A stretch of DNA of 64,000 nt from Bostrychus sinensis (GCA_020698575.1 CM036247.1:888436-952435), one strand, 5' to 3'. Shown: positions 1-12,930, numbered from the stretch's first letter. Notes: generated from the letters alone by a model not told the origin. Translations and numbers: made by a program.

Positions 1-3000
1 TTCCTCCTCTCACCTATGTTCCTACTCTCACCTGTGTTCCTACTCTCACCTATGTTCCTACTCTCACCTATGTTCCTCCTCTCACCTATGTTCCTACTCT
101 CACCTATGTTCCTACTCTCACCTATGTTCCTACTCTCATCTATGTTCCTACTCTCACCTATGTTCCTCCTCTCACCTATGTTCCTACTCTCACCTATGTT
201 CCTCCTCTCACCTATGTTCCTACTCTCACCTATGTTCCTACTCTCACCTATGTTCCTACTCTCACCTATGTTCCTCCTCTCACCTATGTTCCTACTCTCA
301 CCTATGTTCCTCCTCTCACCTATGTTCCTACTCTCACCTATGTTCCTCCTCTCACCTGTGTTCCTACTCTCACCTATGTTCCTCCTCTCACCTATGTTCC
401 TCCTCTCACCTATGTTCCTACTCTCACCTATGTTCCTCCTCTCACCTATGTTCCTACTCTCACCTATGTTCCTCCTCTCACCTATGTTCCTCCTCTCACC
501 TATGTTCCTACTCTCACCTATGTTCCTCCTCTCACCTATGTTCCTCCTCTCACCTATGTTCCTACTCTCACCTATGTTCCTACTCTCACCTATGTTCCTC
601 CTCTCACCTATGTTCCTACTCTCACCTATGTTCCTACTCTCACCTATGTTCCTACTCTCACCTATGTTCCTCCTCTCACCTATGTTCCTACTCTCACCTA
701 TGTTCCTACTCTCACCTATGTTCCTACTCTCGCCTATGTTCCTACTCTCACCTATGTTCCTCCTTTCACCTATGTTCTTACTCTCACCTATGTTCCTACT
801 CTCACCTATGTTCCTCCTCTCACCTATGTTCCTCCTCTCACCTATGTTCCTACTCTCACCTATGTTCCTACTCTCACTTATGTTCCTCCTTTCACCTATG
901 TTCCTACTCTCACCTATGTTCCTACTCTCACCTATGTTCCTCCTCTCACCTATGTTCCTACTCTCACCTATGTTCCTCCTTTCACCTATGTTCCTCCTCT
1001 CACCTATGTTCCTCCTCTCACCTATGTTCCTCCTCTCACCTATGTTCTTACTCTCACCTATGTTCCTCCTCTCACCTGTGTTCCTACTCTCACCTATGTT
1101 CCTCCTCTCACCTATGTTCCTACTCTCACCTATGTTCCTCCTCTCACCTATGTTCCTACTCTCACCTATGTTCCTACTCTCACCTGTGTTCCTACTCTCA
1201 CCTATGTTCCTCCTCTCACCTATGTTCCTACTCTCACCTATGTTCCTCCTCTCACCTATGTTCCTACTCTCACCTGTGTTCCTCCTCTCACCTGTGTTCC
1301 TACTCTCACCTATGTTCCTCCTCTCACCTATGTTCCTCCTCTCACCTATGTTCCTACTCTCACCTATGTTCCTCCTTTCACCTATGTTCCTACTCTCACC
1401 TATGTTCCTCCTCTCACCTATGTTCCTCCTCTCACCTATGTTCCTACTCTCACCTATGTTCCTCCTCTCACCTATGTTCCTCCTCTCACCTATGTTCCTA
1501 CTCTCACCTATGTTCCTACTCTCACCTATGTTCCTCCTCTCACCTATGTTCTTACTCTCACCTATGTTCCTCCTCTCACCTATGTTCCTACTCTCACCTA
1601 TGTTCCTACTCTCACCTGTGTTCCTACTCTCACCTATGTTCCTCCTCTCACCTATGTTCCTACTCTCACCTATGTTCCTCCTCTCACCTATGTTCCTACT
1701 CTCACCTATGTTCTTACTCTCACCTATGTTCCTCCTCTCACCTATGTTCCTACTCTCACCTATGTTCCTCCTCTCACCTATGTTCCTCCTCTCACCTATG
1801 TTCATACTCTCACCTATGTTCCTACTCTCACCTATGTTCCTCCTCTCACCTATGTTCCTCCTTTCACCTATGTTCCTACTCTCACCTATGTTCCTACTCT
1901 CACCTATGTTCCTACTCTCACCTATGTTCTTACTCTCACCTATGTTCCTACTCTCACCTATGTTCCTCCTCTCACCTATGTTCCTCCTCTCACCTATGTT
2001 CCTCCTCTCACCTATGTTCCTCCTCTCACCTATGTTCCTCCTCTCACCTATGTTCCTACTCTCACCTATGTTCCTCCTTTCACCTATGTTCCTCCTCTCA
2101 CCTATGTTCCTCCTCTCACCTATGTTCCTACTCTCACCTGTGTTCCTACTCTCACCTATGTTCCTCCTCTCACCTATGTTCTTACTCTCACCTATGTTCC
2201 TACTCTCACCTGTGTTCCTACTCTCACCTATGTTCCTACTCTCGCCTATGTTCCTACTCTCACCTATGTTCCTCCTCTCACCTATGTTCCTACTCTCACC
2301 TATGTTCCTACTCTCACCTATGTTCCTCCTCTCACCTGTGTTCCTACTCTCACCTATGTTCCTACTCTCACCTGTGTTCTTACTCTCACCTATGTTCCTA
2401 CTCTCGCCTATGTTCCTACTCTCACCTATGTTCCTACTCTCACCTATGTTCCTCCTCTCACCTATGTTCCTACTCTCACCTATGTTCCTACTCTCACCTA
2501 TGTTCCTACTCTCACCTGTGTTCCTACTCTCACCTATGTTCCTCCTCTCACCTATGTTCCTCCTCTCACCTATGTTCCTACTCTCACCTATGTTCTTACT
2601 CTCGCCTATGTTCCTACTCTCACCTATGTTCCTACTCTCACCTATGTTCCTCCTCTCACCTATGTTCCTACTCTCACCTATGTTCCTACTCTCACCTATG
2701 TTCCTCCTCTCACCTATGTTCCTACTCTCACCTATGTTCCTACTCTCACCTATGTTCCTACTCTCACCTATGTTCCTACTCTCACCTGTGTTCCTCCTCT
2801 CACCTGTGTTCCTCCTCTCACCTATGTTCCTGCTCTCACCTATGTTCCTACTCTCACCTATGTTCCTACTCTCACCTATGTTCCTCCTCTCACCTATGTT
2901 CCTGCTCTCACCTATGTTCCTCCTCTCACCTATGTTCCTCCTCTCACCTGTGTTCCTCCTCTCACCTATGTTCCTACTCTCACCTATGTTCCTACTCTCA

Positions 3001-5480
3001 CCTATGTTCCTACTCTCACCTGTGTTCCTACTCTCACCTGTGTTCCTACTCTCACCTATGTTCCTACTCTCACCTATGTTCCTCCTCTCACCTATGTTCC
3101 TACTCTCACCTATGTTCCTACTCTCACCTGTGTTCCTACTCTCACCTGTGTTCCTACTCTCACCTGTGTTCCTACTCTCACCTATGTTCCTACTCTCACC
3201 TATGTTCCTCCTTTCACCTATGTTCCTACTCTCACCTATGTTCCTCCTCTCACCTATGTTCCTACTCTCACCTGTGTTCCTACTCTCACCTATGTTCCTA
3301 CTCTCACCTGTGTTCCTACTCTCACCTATGTTCCTACTCTCACCTATGTTCCTACTCTCACCTATGTTCCTCCTCTCACCTATGTTCCTCCTCTCACCTA
3401 TGTTCCTACTCTCACCTATGTTCCTCCTCTCACCTATGTTCCTCCCCTCACCTATGTTCCCACTCTCACCTATGTTCCTCCTCTCACCTATGTTCCTCCT
3501 CTCACCTATGTTCCTACTCTCACCTATGTTCCTCCTCTCACCTATGTTCCTACTCTCACCTGTGTTCCTACTCTCACCTATGTTCCTACTCTCACCTGTG
3601 TTCCTACTCTCACCTATGTTCCTACTCTCACCTATGTTCCTCCTCTCACCTATGTTCCTCCTCTCACCTATGTTCCTCCTCTCACCTATGTTCCTACTCT
3701 CACCTATGTTCCTACTCTCACCTATGTTCCTACTCTCGCCTATGTTCCTACTCTCACCTATGTTCCTACTCTCACCTATGTTCCTACTCTCACCTATGTT
3801 CCTCCTCTCACCTATGTTCCTCCTCTCACCTATGTTCCTCCCCTCACCTATGTTCCCACTCTCACCTATGTTCCTCCTCTCACCTATGTTCCTCCTCTCA
3901 CCTATGTTCCTACTCTCACCTATGTTCCTCCTCTCACCTATGTTCCCACTCTGACCTATGTTCCTCCTCTCTCCTATGTTCCCACTCTCACCTACGTTCC
4001 TCCTCTCACCTATGTTCCTCCTCTCACCTATGTTCCTCCTCTCACCTATGTTCCTACTCTCACCTATGTTCCTTCTCTCACCTATGTTCCTCCTCTCACC
4101 TATGTTCCTCCTCTCACCTATGTTCCTCCTCTCACCTATGTTCCACCTCTAACCTATGTTCCTACTCTCACCTATGTTCCTACTCTCACCTACGTTCCTC
4201 CTCTCACCTATGTTCCTACTCTCACCTATGTTCCTCCTCTCACCTATGTTCCTCCTCTCACCTACGTTCCTACTCTCACCTACGTTCCTCCTCTCACCTA
4301 TGTTCCTCCTCTCACCTATGTTCCTACTCTCACCTATGTTCCTCCTCTCACCTACGTTCCTCCTCTCACCTACGTTCCTCCTCTCACCTATGTTCCTACT
4401 CTCACCTATGTTCCTCCTCTCACCTACGTTCCTCCTCTCACCTATGTTCCTCCTCTCACCTACGTTCCTCCTCTCACCTATGTTCCTCCTCTCACCTATG
4501 TTCCTCCTCTCACCTATGTTCCTACTCTCACCTATGTTCCTCCTCTCACCTATGTTCCTCCCCTCACCTATGTTCCTCCTCTCACCTATGTTCCTACTCT
4601 CACCTATGTTCCTCCTCTCACCTACGTTCCTCCTCTCACCTACGTTCCTCCTCTCACCTATGTTCCTACTCTCACCTATGTTCCTCCTCTCACCTACGTT
4701 CCTCCTCTCACCTATGTTCCTCCTCTCACCTACGTTCCTCCTCTCACCTATGTTCCTCCTCTCACCTACGTTCCTCCTCTCACCTATGTTCCTACTCTCA
4801 CCTATGTTCCTCCTCTCACCTATGTTCCTCCCCTCACCTATGTTCCTCCTCTCACCTACGTTCCTCCTCTCACCTTTGTTCCTCCTCTCACCTATGTTCC
4901 TCCTCTCACCTATGTTCCTACTCTCACCTATGTTCCTCCTCTCACCTATGTTCCTACTCTCACCTATGTTCCTCCTCTCACCTATGTTCCTCCTCTCACC
5001 TATGTTCCTCCTCTCACCTATGTTCCTACTCTCACCTATGTTCCTCCTCTCACCTATGTTCCTCCCCTCACCTATGTTCCTCCTCTCACCTACGTTCCTC
5101 CTCTCACCTTTGTTCCTCCTCTCACCTATGTTCCTCCTCTCACCTATGTTCCTACTCTCACCTATGTTCCTCCTCTCACCTATGTTCCTACTCTCACCTA
5201 TGTTCCTACTCTCACCTATGTTCCTACTCTCACCTATGTTCCTCCTCTCACCTATGTTCCTCCTCTCACCTATGTTCCTCCTCTCACCTATGTTCCTCCT
5301 CTCGCCTATGTTCCTACTCTCACCTATGTTCCTACTCTCACCTATGTTCCTCCTCTCACCTATGTTCCTCCTCTCACCTATGTTCCTCCTCTCACCTATG
5401 TTCCTCCTCTCACCTATGTTCCTACTCTCACCTATGTTCCTACTCTCACCTATGTTCCTCCTCTCACCTATGTTCCTACC
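1..5480. repeat. 18-bp minisatellite array, about 300 units
   Basis: Tandem array of an 18-bp unit (consensus CCTATGTTCCTMCTCTCA) that runs off the left edge of the window. The + strand is strongly pyrimidine-rich. Because 18 is a multiple of three and the unit has no stop in one frame, it gives a spurious open frame of Met-Phe-Leu-Leu-Ser-Pro hexapeptides; I do not call it a gene. Variants are regional: GTG in place of ATG occurs only left of about 3610, while ACG variants occur only right of about 3990. A rare CCCCTCA/CCCACT variant block recurs 396 bp (22 units) apart near 3441 and 3837, and a TTTG variant recurs 234 bp (13 units) apart, which shows higher-order duplication. Confidence 0.97.
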
Positions 5481-6612
5481 CTGTCCTCCCTGTGTGTGTG
5501 TGCTGCTGTGATCAGTGTGGGGTCACCTGATCAGGGTCATGTGATACGCTGTGGCTCCAGGTTGGCAGCGCTCAGTTGTTTTGCAGCCCAGAGACAGCAG
5601 GGGGCGCTGCAGGGCAGTTTATTTACCCACAACAACTCATTTAAGCATCTGTTTATTTAAGGCAGAAAAGTTACTGAGTTGTGCTTTGAGACCATTAACA
5701 GACCTCAGCCTTGGCATTGTTTGAATAAATATTTATACACAATCGTTAAAAGGCAATTTAGTGTTTGTTTGTTTGTTTGTTTTTTTTGTTTTTTTTTACC
5801 AAGACATATATATTACCAAGACATTAATATTTAATTTGAAAATAGAACATGCTAATGTCTGCTGTGTAAAATATCTCTGATGTTTTCACAGACAACAGAA
5901 TCCAAGGCTCTCTGTCTCTTGTAGAATTAAAAAGCCTTTATTGTAGCCTGGCTTTTTAAGATAAAAAAATACACACCAACACGTTTCGGCTCAGGCTGCA
6001 AGGACAAACACAGGTAACAGGTGAGTACTTCCTTATATGGGCAGGGACCAAAGTGGCCACGCCCACACTGACAAGGAGAAGCTCATGTCTACAGAGTTAT
6101 CTAATAAAACCAATATAGACAGAAAGATAGTATTAGCGTATATTTCAAACAGGGAGGACACATTAATACAGAAAAACGCAGACAGAACAGTAAACGCAAC
6201 ACAGTCACCAAAGCAAGTGAGCCTTCAAAAAGCCGTCACAAATGCTCAGCTACATTTCTGAGCAGAGCTCATGAACCAGGTTCACAGAAGCACAAACACA
6301 CACTCGTCCCACTGCTGCTCTCTCAGAGGAACGGACAGAAGTCTATATCGTCATTTAGCCGGGAAAACACGCTGCATTAAAGGTTACTGTCCAGAATTGG
6401 CATTTACTGTTTTGTCTGCATTTTTCTGTCAGAAGTAACCCCTCTTTTTTCCAAAGAGCACCTGTCCCAGCTGTATATTTGACACCTGTGCACCCACGCA
6501 GCGCTCCCCGTCCTATTTCATTACTACTAATATTTTGTTTATTTGAAAAAACAAATGTGTGTCCATATCCTGCTTAATGAAGTTTGTTTTATTCTTTAAA
6601 TTAGATTTAAAA
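5481..6612. other. unique spacer between two large arrays
   Basis: Non-repetitive DNA between the 18-bp and 10-bp arrays. It has a T-rich/GTTT stretch near 5760-5800 and a short block near 5925-6010 containing ACACGTTTCGGCTCAGGCTGC, which resembles the ends of dispersed fish repeats. A 74-codon open frame at 6037-6261 has no recognisable domain and I do not call it a gene. Confidence 0.6.
5594..5607 (+). promoter_or_regulatory. CTCF-like motif
   Basis: ACAGCAGGGGGCGC matches the CTCF core consensus CCASYAGRKGGCRS at 13 of 14 positions. It sits in the unique spacer beside the 10-bp array. Motif match only; binding is not shown. Confidence 0.45.
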
Positions 6613-9600
6613 GACTCTGCTGCCCTCTGCTGCCCTCTGCTAGTCTCTGCTGCCCTCTGCTGGTCTCTGCTGGTCTCTGCCGGTCTCTGCTGCCCTCTGC
6701 TAGTCTCTGCTGCCCTCTGCTGGTCTCTGCTGGTCTCTGCTAGTCTCTGCTGCCCTCTGCTGGTCTCTGCTGCCCTCTGCTGCCCTCTGCTGCCCTCTGC
6801 TGGTCTCTGCTGCCCTCTGCTGCCCTCTGCTGCCCTCTGCTGGTCTCTGCTGCCCTCTGCTGGTCTCTGCTGGTCTCTGCTGGTCTCTGCTGGTCTCTGC
6901 TGGTCTCTGCTGCCCTCTGCTGCCCTCTGCTAGTCTCTGCTGCCCTCTGCTGGTCTCTGCTGCCCTCTGCTGGTCTCTGCTGCCCTCTGCTGGTCTCTGC
7001 TGGTCTCTGCTGGTCTCTGCTGCCCTCTGCTGGTCTCTGCTGCCCTCTGCTGGTCTCTGCTGGTCTCTGCTGGTCTCTGCTGGTCTCTGCTGCCCTCTGC
7101 TGGTCTCTGCTGCCCTCTGCTGGTGTCTGCTGGTCTCTGCTGCCCTCTGCTGCCCTCTGCTAGTCTCTGCTGCCCTCTGCTGGTCTCTGCTGGTCTCTGC
7201 CGGTCTCTGCTGCCCTCTGCTAGTCTCTGCTGCCCTCTGCTGGTCTCTGCTGGTCTCTGCTAGTCTCTGCTGCCCTCTGCTGGTCTCTGCTGCCCTCTGC
7301 TGCCCTCTGCTGCCCTCTGCTGGTCTCTGCTGCCCTCTGCTGCCCTCTGCTGCCCTCTGCTGGTCTCTGCTGCCCTCTGCTGGTCTCTGCTGGTCTCTGC
7401 TGGTCTCTGCTGGTCTCTGCTGGTCTCTGCTGGTCTCTGCTGGTCTCTGCTGCCCTCTGCTGCCCTCTGCTGCCCTCTGCTAGTCTCTGCTGCCCTCTGC
7501 TGGTCTCTGCTGGTCTCTGCCGGTCTCTGCTGCCCTCTGCTAGTCTCTGCTGCCCTCTGCTGGTCTCTGCTGGTCTCTGCTGGTCTCTGCTGCCCTCTGC
7601 TGGTCTCTGCTGCCCTCTGCTGCCCTCTGCTGCCCTCTGCTAGTCTCTGCTGCCCTCTGCTGGTCTCTGCTGCCCTCTGCTGCCCTCTGCTGGTCTCTGC
7701 TGGTCTCTGCTGGTCTCTGCTGGTCTCTGCTGCCCTCTGCTGCCCTCTGCTGCCCTCTGCTGGTCTCTGCTGCCCTCTGCTGCCCTCTGCTGCCCTCTGC
7801 TGGTCTCTGCTGCCCTCTGCTGGTCTCTGCTGGTCTCTGCTGCCCTCTGCTGCCCTCTGCTGGTCTCTGCTGCCCTCTGCTGGTGTCTGCTGGTCTCTGC
7901 TGCCCTCTGCTGGTCTCTGCTGGTCTCTGCTGCCCTCTGCTGGTCTCTGCTGCCCTCTGCTGCCCTCTGCTGCCCTCTGCTGGTCTCTGCTGCCCTCTGC
8001 TGGTCTCTGCTGCCCTCTGCTGGTGTCTGCTGGTCTCTGCTGCCCTCTGCTGGTCTCTGCTGCCCTCTGCTGCCCTCTGCTGGTCTCTGCTGCCCTCTGC
8101 CGGTCTCTGCTGCCCTCTGTTGGTCTCTGCTGCCCTCTGCTGGTCTCTGCTGGTCTCTGCTGCCCTCTGCTGGTCTCTGCTGGTCTCTGCTGCCCTCTGC
8201 TGCCCTCTGCTGGTCTCTGCTGGTCTCTGCTGGTCTCTGCTGCCCTCTGCTGCCCTCTGCTGGTCTCTGCTGGTCTCTGCTGGTCTCTGCTGGTCTCTGC
8301 TGGTCTCTGCTGGTCTCTGCTGCCCTCTGCTGCCCTCTGCTGGTCTCTGCTGCCCTCTGCTGGTCTCTGCTGGTCTCTGCTGCCCTCTGCTGCCCTCTGC
8401 TGGTCTCTGCTGCCCTCTGCTGGTGTCTGCTGGTCTCTGCTGCCCTCTGCTGGTCTCTGCTGGTCTCTGCTGCCCTCTGCTGGTCTCTGCTGCCCTCTGC
8501 TGCCCTCTGCTGCCCTCTGCTGGTCTCTGCTGCCCTCTGCTGGTCTCTGCTGCCCTCTGCTGGTGTCTGCTGGTCTCTGCTGCCCTCTGCTGGTCTCTGC
8601 TGCCCTCTGCTGGTGTCTGCTGGTCTCTGCTGCCCTCTGCTGGTCTCTGCTGCCCTCTGCTGCCCTCTGCTGGTCTCTGCTGCCCTCTGCCGGTCTCTGC
8701 TGCCCTCTGTTGGTCTCTGCTGCCCTCTGCTGGTCTCTGCTGGTCTCTGCTGCCCTCTGCTGGTCTCTGCTGGTCTCTGCTGCCCTCTGCTGCCCTCTGC
8801 TGGTCTCTGCTGGTCTCTGCTGGTCTCTGCTGCCCTCTGCCGGTCTCTGCTGCCCTCTGCTGCCCTCTGCTGGTCTCTGCTGGTCTCTGCTGGTCTCTGC
8901 TGGTCTCTGCTGGTCTCTGCTGGTCTCTGCTGCCCTCTGCTGCCCTCTGCTGCCCTCTGCTGGTCTCTGCTGCCCTCTGCTGGTCTCTGCTGGTCTCTGC
9001 TGCCCTCTGCTGCCCTCTGCTGGTCTCTGCTGGTCTCTGCTGCCCTCTGCTGGTCTCTGCTGGTCTCTGCTGCCCTCTGCTGGTCTCTGCTGGTCTCTGC
9101 TGCTCTCTGCTGGTCTCTGCTGCCCTCTGCTGGTCTCTGCTGGTCTCTGCTGCCCTCTGCCGGTCTCTGCTGCCCTCTGCTGGTCTCTGCTGCCCTCTGC
9201 TGGTGTCTGTTGGTCTCTGCTGCCCTCTGCTGGTCTCTGCTGGTCTCTGCTGCCCTCTGCTGGTCTCTGCTGGTCTCTGCTGCCCTCTGCTGGTCTCTGC
9301 TGCCCTCTGCTGCCCTCTGCTGGTGTCTGCTGGTCTCTGCTGGTCTCTGCTGCCCTCTGCCGGTCTCTGCTGCCCTCTGCTGGTCTCTGCTGCCCTCTGC
9401 TGGTCTCTGCTGCCCTCTGCTGGTCTCTGCTGGTCTCTGCTGCCCTCTGCTGCCCTCTGCTGGTCTCTGCTGGTCTCTGCTGCCCTCTGCTGGTCTCTGC
9501 TGGTCTCTGCTGCCCTCTGCTGCCCTCTGCTGGTCTCTGCTGCCCTCTGCTGCCCTCTGCTGGTCTCTGCTGGTCTCTGCTGCCCTCTGCTGGTCTCTGC

Positions 9601-11406
9601 TGGTCTCTGCTGCCCTCTGCTGGTCTCTGCTGGTCTCTGCTGCCCTCTGCTGCCCTCTGCTGGTCTCTGCTGCCCTCTGCTGCCCTCTGCTGGTCTCTGC
9701 TGGTCTCTGCTGCCCTCTGCTGGTCTCTGCTGGTCTCTGCTGCCCTCTGCTGGTCTCTGCTGCCCTCTGCTGGTCTCTGTTGGTCTCTGCTGCCCTCTGC
9801 TGGTCTCTGCTGCCCTCTGCTGGTCTCTGCTGCCCTCTGCTGGTCTCTGCTGCTCTCTGCTGGTCTCTGCTGGTGTCTGCTGCCCTCTGCTGGTCTCTGC
9901 TGGTCTCTGCTGCTCTCTGCTGGTCTCTGCTGGTGTCTGCTGCCCTCTGCTGGTCTCTGCTGCCCTCTGCTGGTCTCTGCTGGTCTCTGCTGCCCTCTGC
10001 TGGTCTCTGCTGGTGTCTGCTGCCCTCTGCTGGTCTCTGCTGGTCTCTGCTGGTCTCTGCTGCCCTCTGCTGGTCTCTGCTGGTCTCTGCTGCCCTCTGC
10101 TGGTCTCTGCTGCCCTCTGCTGGTCTCTGCTGGTCTCTGCTGCCCTCTGCTGGTCTCTGCTGGTCTCTGCTGCCCTCTGCTGGTCTCTGCTGGTGTCTGC
10201 TGCCCTCTGCTGGTCTCTGCTGCCCTCTGCTGGTCTCTGCTGGTCTCTGCTGGTCTCTGCTGGTCTCTGCTGGTCTCTGCTGGTGTCTGCTGCCCTCTGC
10301 TGGTCTCTGCTGCCCTCTGCTGGTCTCTGCTGGTCTCTGCTGCCCTCTGCTGGTCTCTGCTGGTGTCTGCTGGTCTCTGCTGGTGTCTGCTGCCCTCTGC
10401 TGGTCTCTGCTGCCCTCTGCTGGTCTCTGCTGGTCTCTGCTGCCCTCTGCTGGTCTCTGCTGGTCTCTGCTGGTCTCTGCTGGTGTCTGCTGCCCTCTGC
10501 TGGTCTCTGCTGCCCTCTGCTGGTCTCTGCTGGTCTCTGCTGGTCTCTGCTGGTCTCTGCTGGTCTCTGCTGGTGTCTGCTGCCCTCTGCTGGTCTCTGC
10601 TGCCCTCTGCTGGTCTCTGCTGGTCTCTGCTGCCCTCTGCTGGTCTCTGCTGGTGTCTGCTGCCCTCTGCTGGTCTCTGCTGCCCTCTGCTGGTCTCTGC
10701 TGGTCTCTGCTGGTCTCTGCTGGTCTCTGCTGCCCTCTGCTGCTCTCTGCTGGTCTCTGCTGGTGTCTGCTGCCCTCTGCTGGTCTCTGCTGCCCTCTGC
10801 TGGTCTCTGCTGCCCTCTGCTGGTCTCTGCTGGTCTCTGCTGCCCTCTGCTGGTCTCTGCTGGTCTCTGCTGCCCTCTGCTGCCCTCTGCTGGTCTCTGC
10901 TGCCCTCTGCTGGTCTCTGCTGGTCTCTGCTGCCCTCTGCTGGTCTCTGCTGGTCTCTGCTGCCCTCTGCTGGTCTCTGCTGCCCTCTGCTGGTCTCTGC
11001 TGCCCTCTGCTGCCCTCTGCTGGTCTCTGCTGCCCTCTGCTGGTCTCTGCTGCCCTCTGCTGCCCTCTGCTGGTCTCTGCTGCCCTCTGCTGGTCTCTGC
11101 TGGTCTCTGCTGCCCTCTGCTGCCCTCTGCTGCTCTCTGCTGCCCTCTGCTGGTCTCTGCCTGTCTCTGCTGCCCTCTGCTGGTCTCTGCTGGTCTCTGC
11201 TGCCCTCTGCTGCTCTCTGCTGCCCTCTGCTGCCCTCTGCTGGTCTCTGCTGGTCTCTGCTGCCCTCTGCTGCCCTCTGCTGGTCTCTGCTGGTCTCTGC
11301 TGCTCTCTGCTGCTCTCTGCTGGTCTCTGCTGGTCTCTGCTGGTCTCTGCTGCCCTCTGCTGGTGTCTGCTGGTCTCTGCTGGTCTCTGCTGCTCTCTGC
11401 TGGTCT
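6613..11406. repeat. 10-bp minisatellite, about 480 units, dense in CTCF-like cores
   Basis: Tandem 10-bp units of two main types, TGCCCTCTGC and TGGTCTCTGC, with rarer TAGTCTCTGC, CGGTCTCTGC, TGGTGTCTGC and TGCTCTCTGC. Wherever a TGCCCTCTGC unit is followed by TGGTCTCTGC, the minus strand reads CCAGCAGAGGGCAG, a 14/14 match to the CTCF core CCASYAGRKGGCRS. Sampled 60-base lines hold about two such junctions, so the array holds on the order of 150, all in one orientation. Rare variants mark higher-order repeats: CGGTCTCTGC recurs at 6681, 7201 and 7521, and a TGCCCTCTGT-containing block recurs 590 bp apart near 8111 and 8701. The unit contains no stop codon in any + strand frame, so very long Leu/Cys/Ser-rich open frames arise by chance. 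Confidence 0.97.
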
Positions 11407-12132
11407 TTGTGTTATAATCCCTGTTTACCTGGGGCCCCGCTGAGTTTGCAAATCAAAAACGTCTCAAAGCTTTCATTCCCTTAGAAAAATAGTCAGGCAG
11501 TGTTTTATTAAAACTAAACTAAAATGTAATACAGCAAAATGTAAATGGTCTCAAAAAGTGAGTGAGAGGCTTGGCCCCCAAACCCTGTCCTGCTTAGGGC
11601 CCCCAAATGTACAGCACCGGCACTGTGTATCATCAGCTTAGGATTAAAATATTAAATGGATCTTTGATGATGAGTCTGTTCTCAAAAAGATGATTTCTTA
11701 TTGATGTGATCCAGATGTGACCACAGCTGGACACTTTCAGTCGCACTGAAAGCGTTTGTTGATGTCAAATGTAAAGCTCGTAGAGCAAGGTTTTATTTTT
11801 TATTAATTGAAATATATAGAGTTGCCTTTGACAGCAGCTACATTTATTTTTTTCAGAAATTAAAAATCCCGCATATACACATGGCAGCCAAATATCCACA
11901 TGCATCAATTAAAACAAGTACAGGAATGAATAAATAATTAGAAAACAACAAAAAACAAACTAAAATAAAAAATAAAAAACAGCAAATATAAGATGACAGT
12001 ATTGTTTTTATATCAGTCAAATAATCCAAATATATATGGGGCTTTGACTATGATCATTTTTTAATATCAAGACAAAACAAAGACATATATATTTGTATCT
12101 GTTTACACCTATACAAATATGTCACATATACA
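11407..12132. other. AT-rich intergenic DNA
   Basis: Unique, AT-rich sequence between the 10-bp array and a MITE. No coding potential, RNA gene or recognisable element seen. Confidence 0.6.
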
Positions 12133-12572
12133 CACTGTAAAAAATATTCATGGTAAAAATCTGTAAAATCTCAACAGTAAAAGACCGTAGTTGATATATC
12201 GGTAAAATACTGTTTTGGTTACGGTAATTAACTGTAATATTAAAAATAAGGCAAAATTGTATTTTTTTGTTTTATTTTTTGTAATGTATACAGTATAGCA
12301 CTGTTAAAAAAATTGAGTCCAGTGTTTATTACAGTTTAACACCTTTTCAAAAGATAACTTTAAATTTTACAGTAAATGTTGATTAAAATCTAAACTGTAA
12401 AATATACAGTTAATCTATTTTTTTAAACTCAAGTCAAAAACTGTAAAAACAACATTTGTGATAATATTACACTGTAAAATGAAATAAAGGCCTCTTGTAC
12501 TTTTTACGGTAGAATTCTGGCAACCACAGCTGACAATTTTTTACTGTAAAATTTACAGTTTTTTTTACAGTG
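12133..12572. mobile_element. MITE with CACTGTAAAAA termini (copy 1)
   Basis: A 440-bp AT-rich element that begins CACTGTAAAAAA and ends TTTTTTACAGTG, so its ends are inverted repeats. Internal ACAGT/ACTGT motifs recur throughout. A second copy in the opposite orientation lies at 39489-39967 and shares long stretches, including the block around GGCAACCACAGCTGACAATT. It encodes no protein. The target-site duplication is ambiguous, so I leave the superfamily open (the CACTG terminus would fit CMC/EnSpm but is not decisive). Confidence 0.75.
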
Positions 12573-12930
12573 CATATATGATTTCTTTTGACATCCATAG
12601 TTCTGTATTGATTAAAGCCTCAGAAGAATTTAGCAAAATATTTAATTTTAAGTTTTAAATATCTTCATATATGTTTTGTCTGAAATCCTAATTATTGAGT
12701 CAATGTAATTATCCATTTCAGTTCAAAATAGTTTGAAGATAGATTTGCTATTTTCAGAGTTTTTCATTGTATGCAGGTTATATTGAATTTACCTAATAAA
12801 ACAAATAAACTATTGATTCTAGTTTCCAGTGTTAGTTTGTTTGTTTGTGTCAAGTTGTGAGCGTCAGGACGTCACGTTTCTGCTCAGAACACAACTCAGC
12901 CAATCAGCTGTCAGTGCGCGTGTGGCAGGA

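Noticed and set aside
16..5511. Very long open frame of Met-Phe-Leu-Leu-Ser-Pro repeats
   Set aside because: It is the 18-bp minisatellite read in the one frame without stops. No promoter, leader or non-repeat domain; degeneracy between units is not biased to synonymous sites.
1..11406. CRISPR array
   Set aside because: Repeats are contiguous short units without spacers, and the genome is a vertebrate's.
6559..11484. Overlapping long frames rich in Leu, Cys, Ser and Pro
   Set aside because: The 10-bp unit has no stop in any + strand frame, so all three frames stay open for about a thousand codons by arithmetic alone.
12133..12572. Assigning the CACTG-ended MITE to CMC/EnSpm
   Set aside because: The target-site duplication could not be fixed at either copy, so the terminus alone is not enough.
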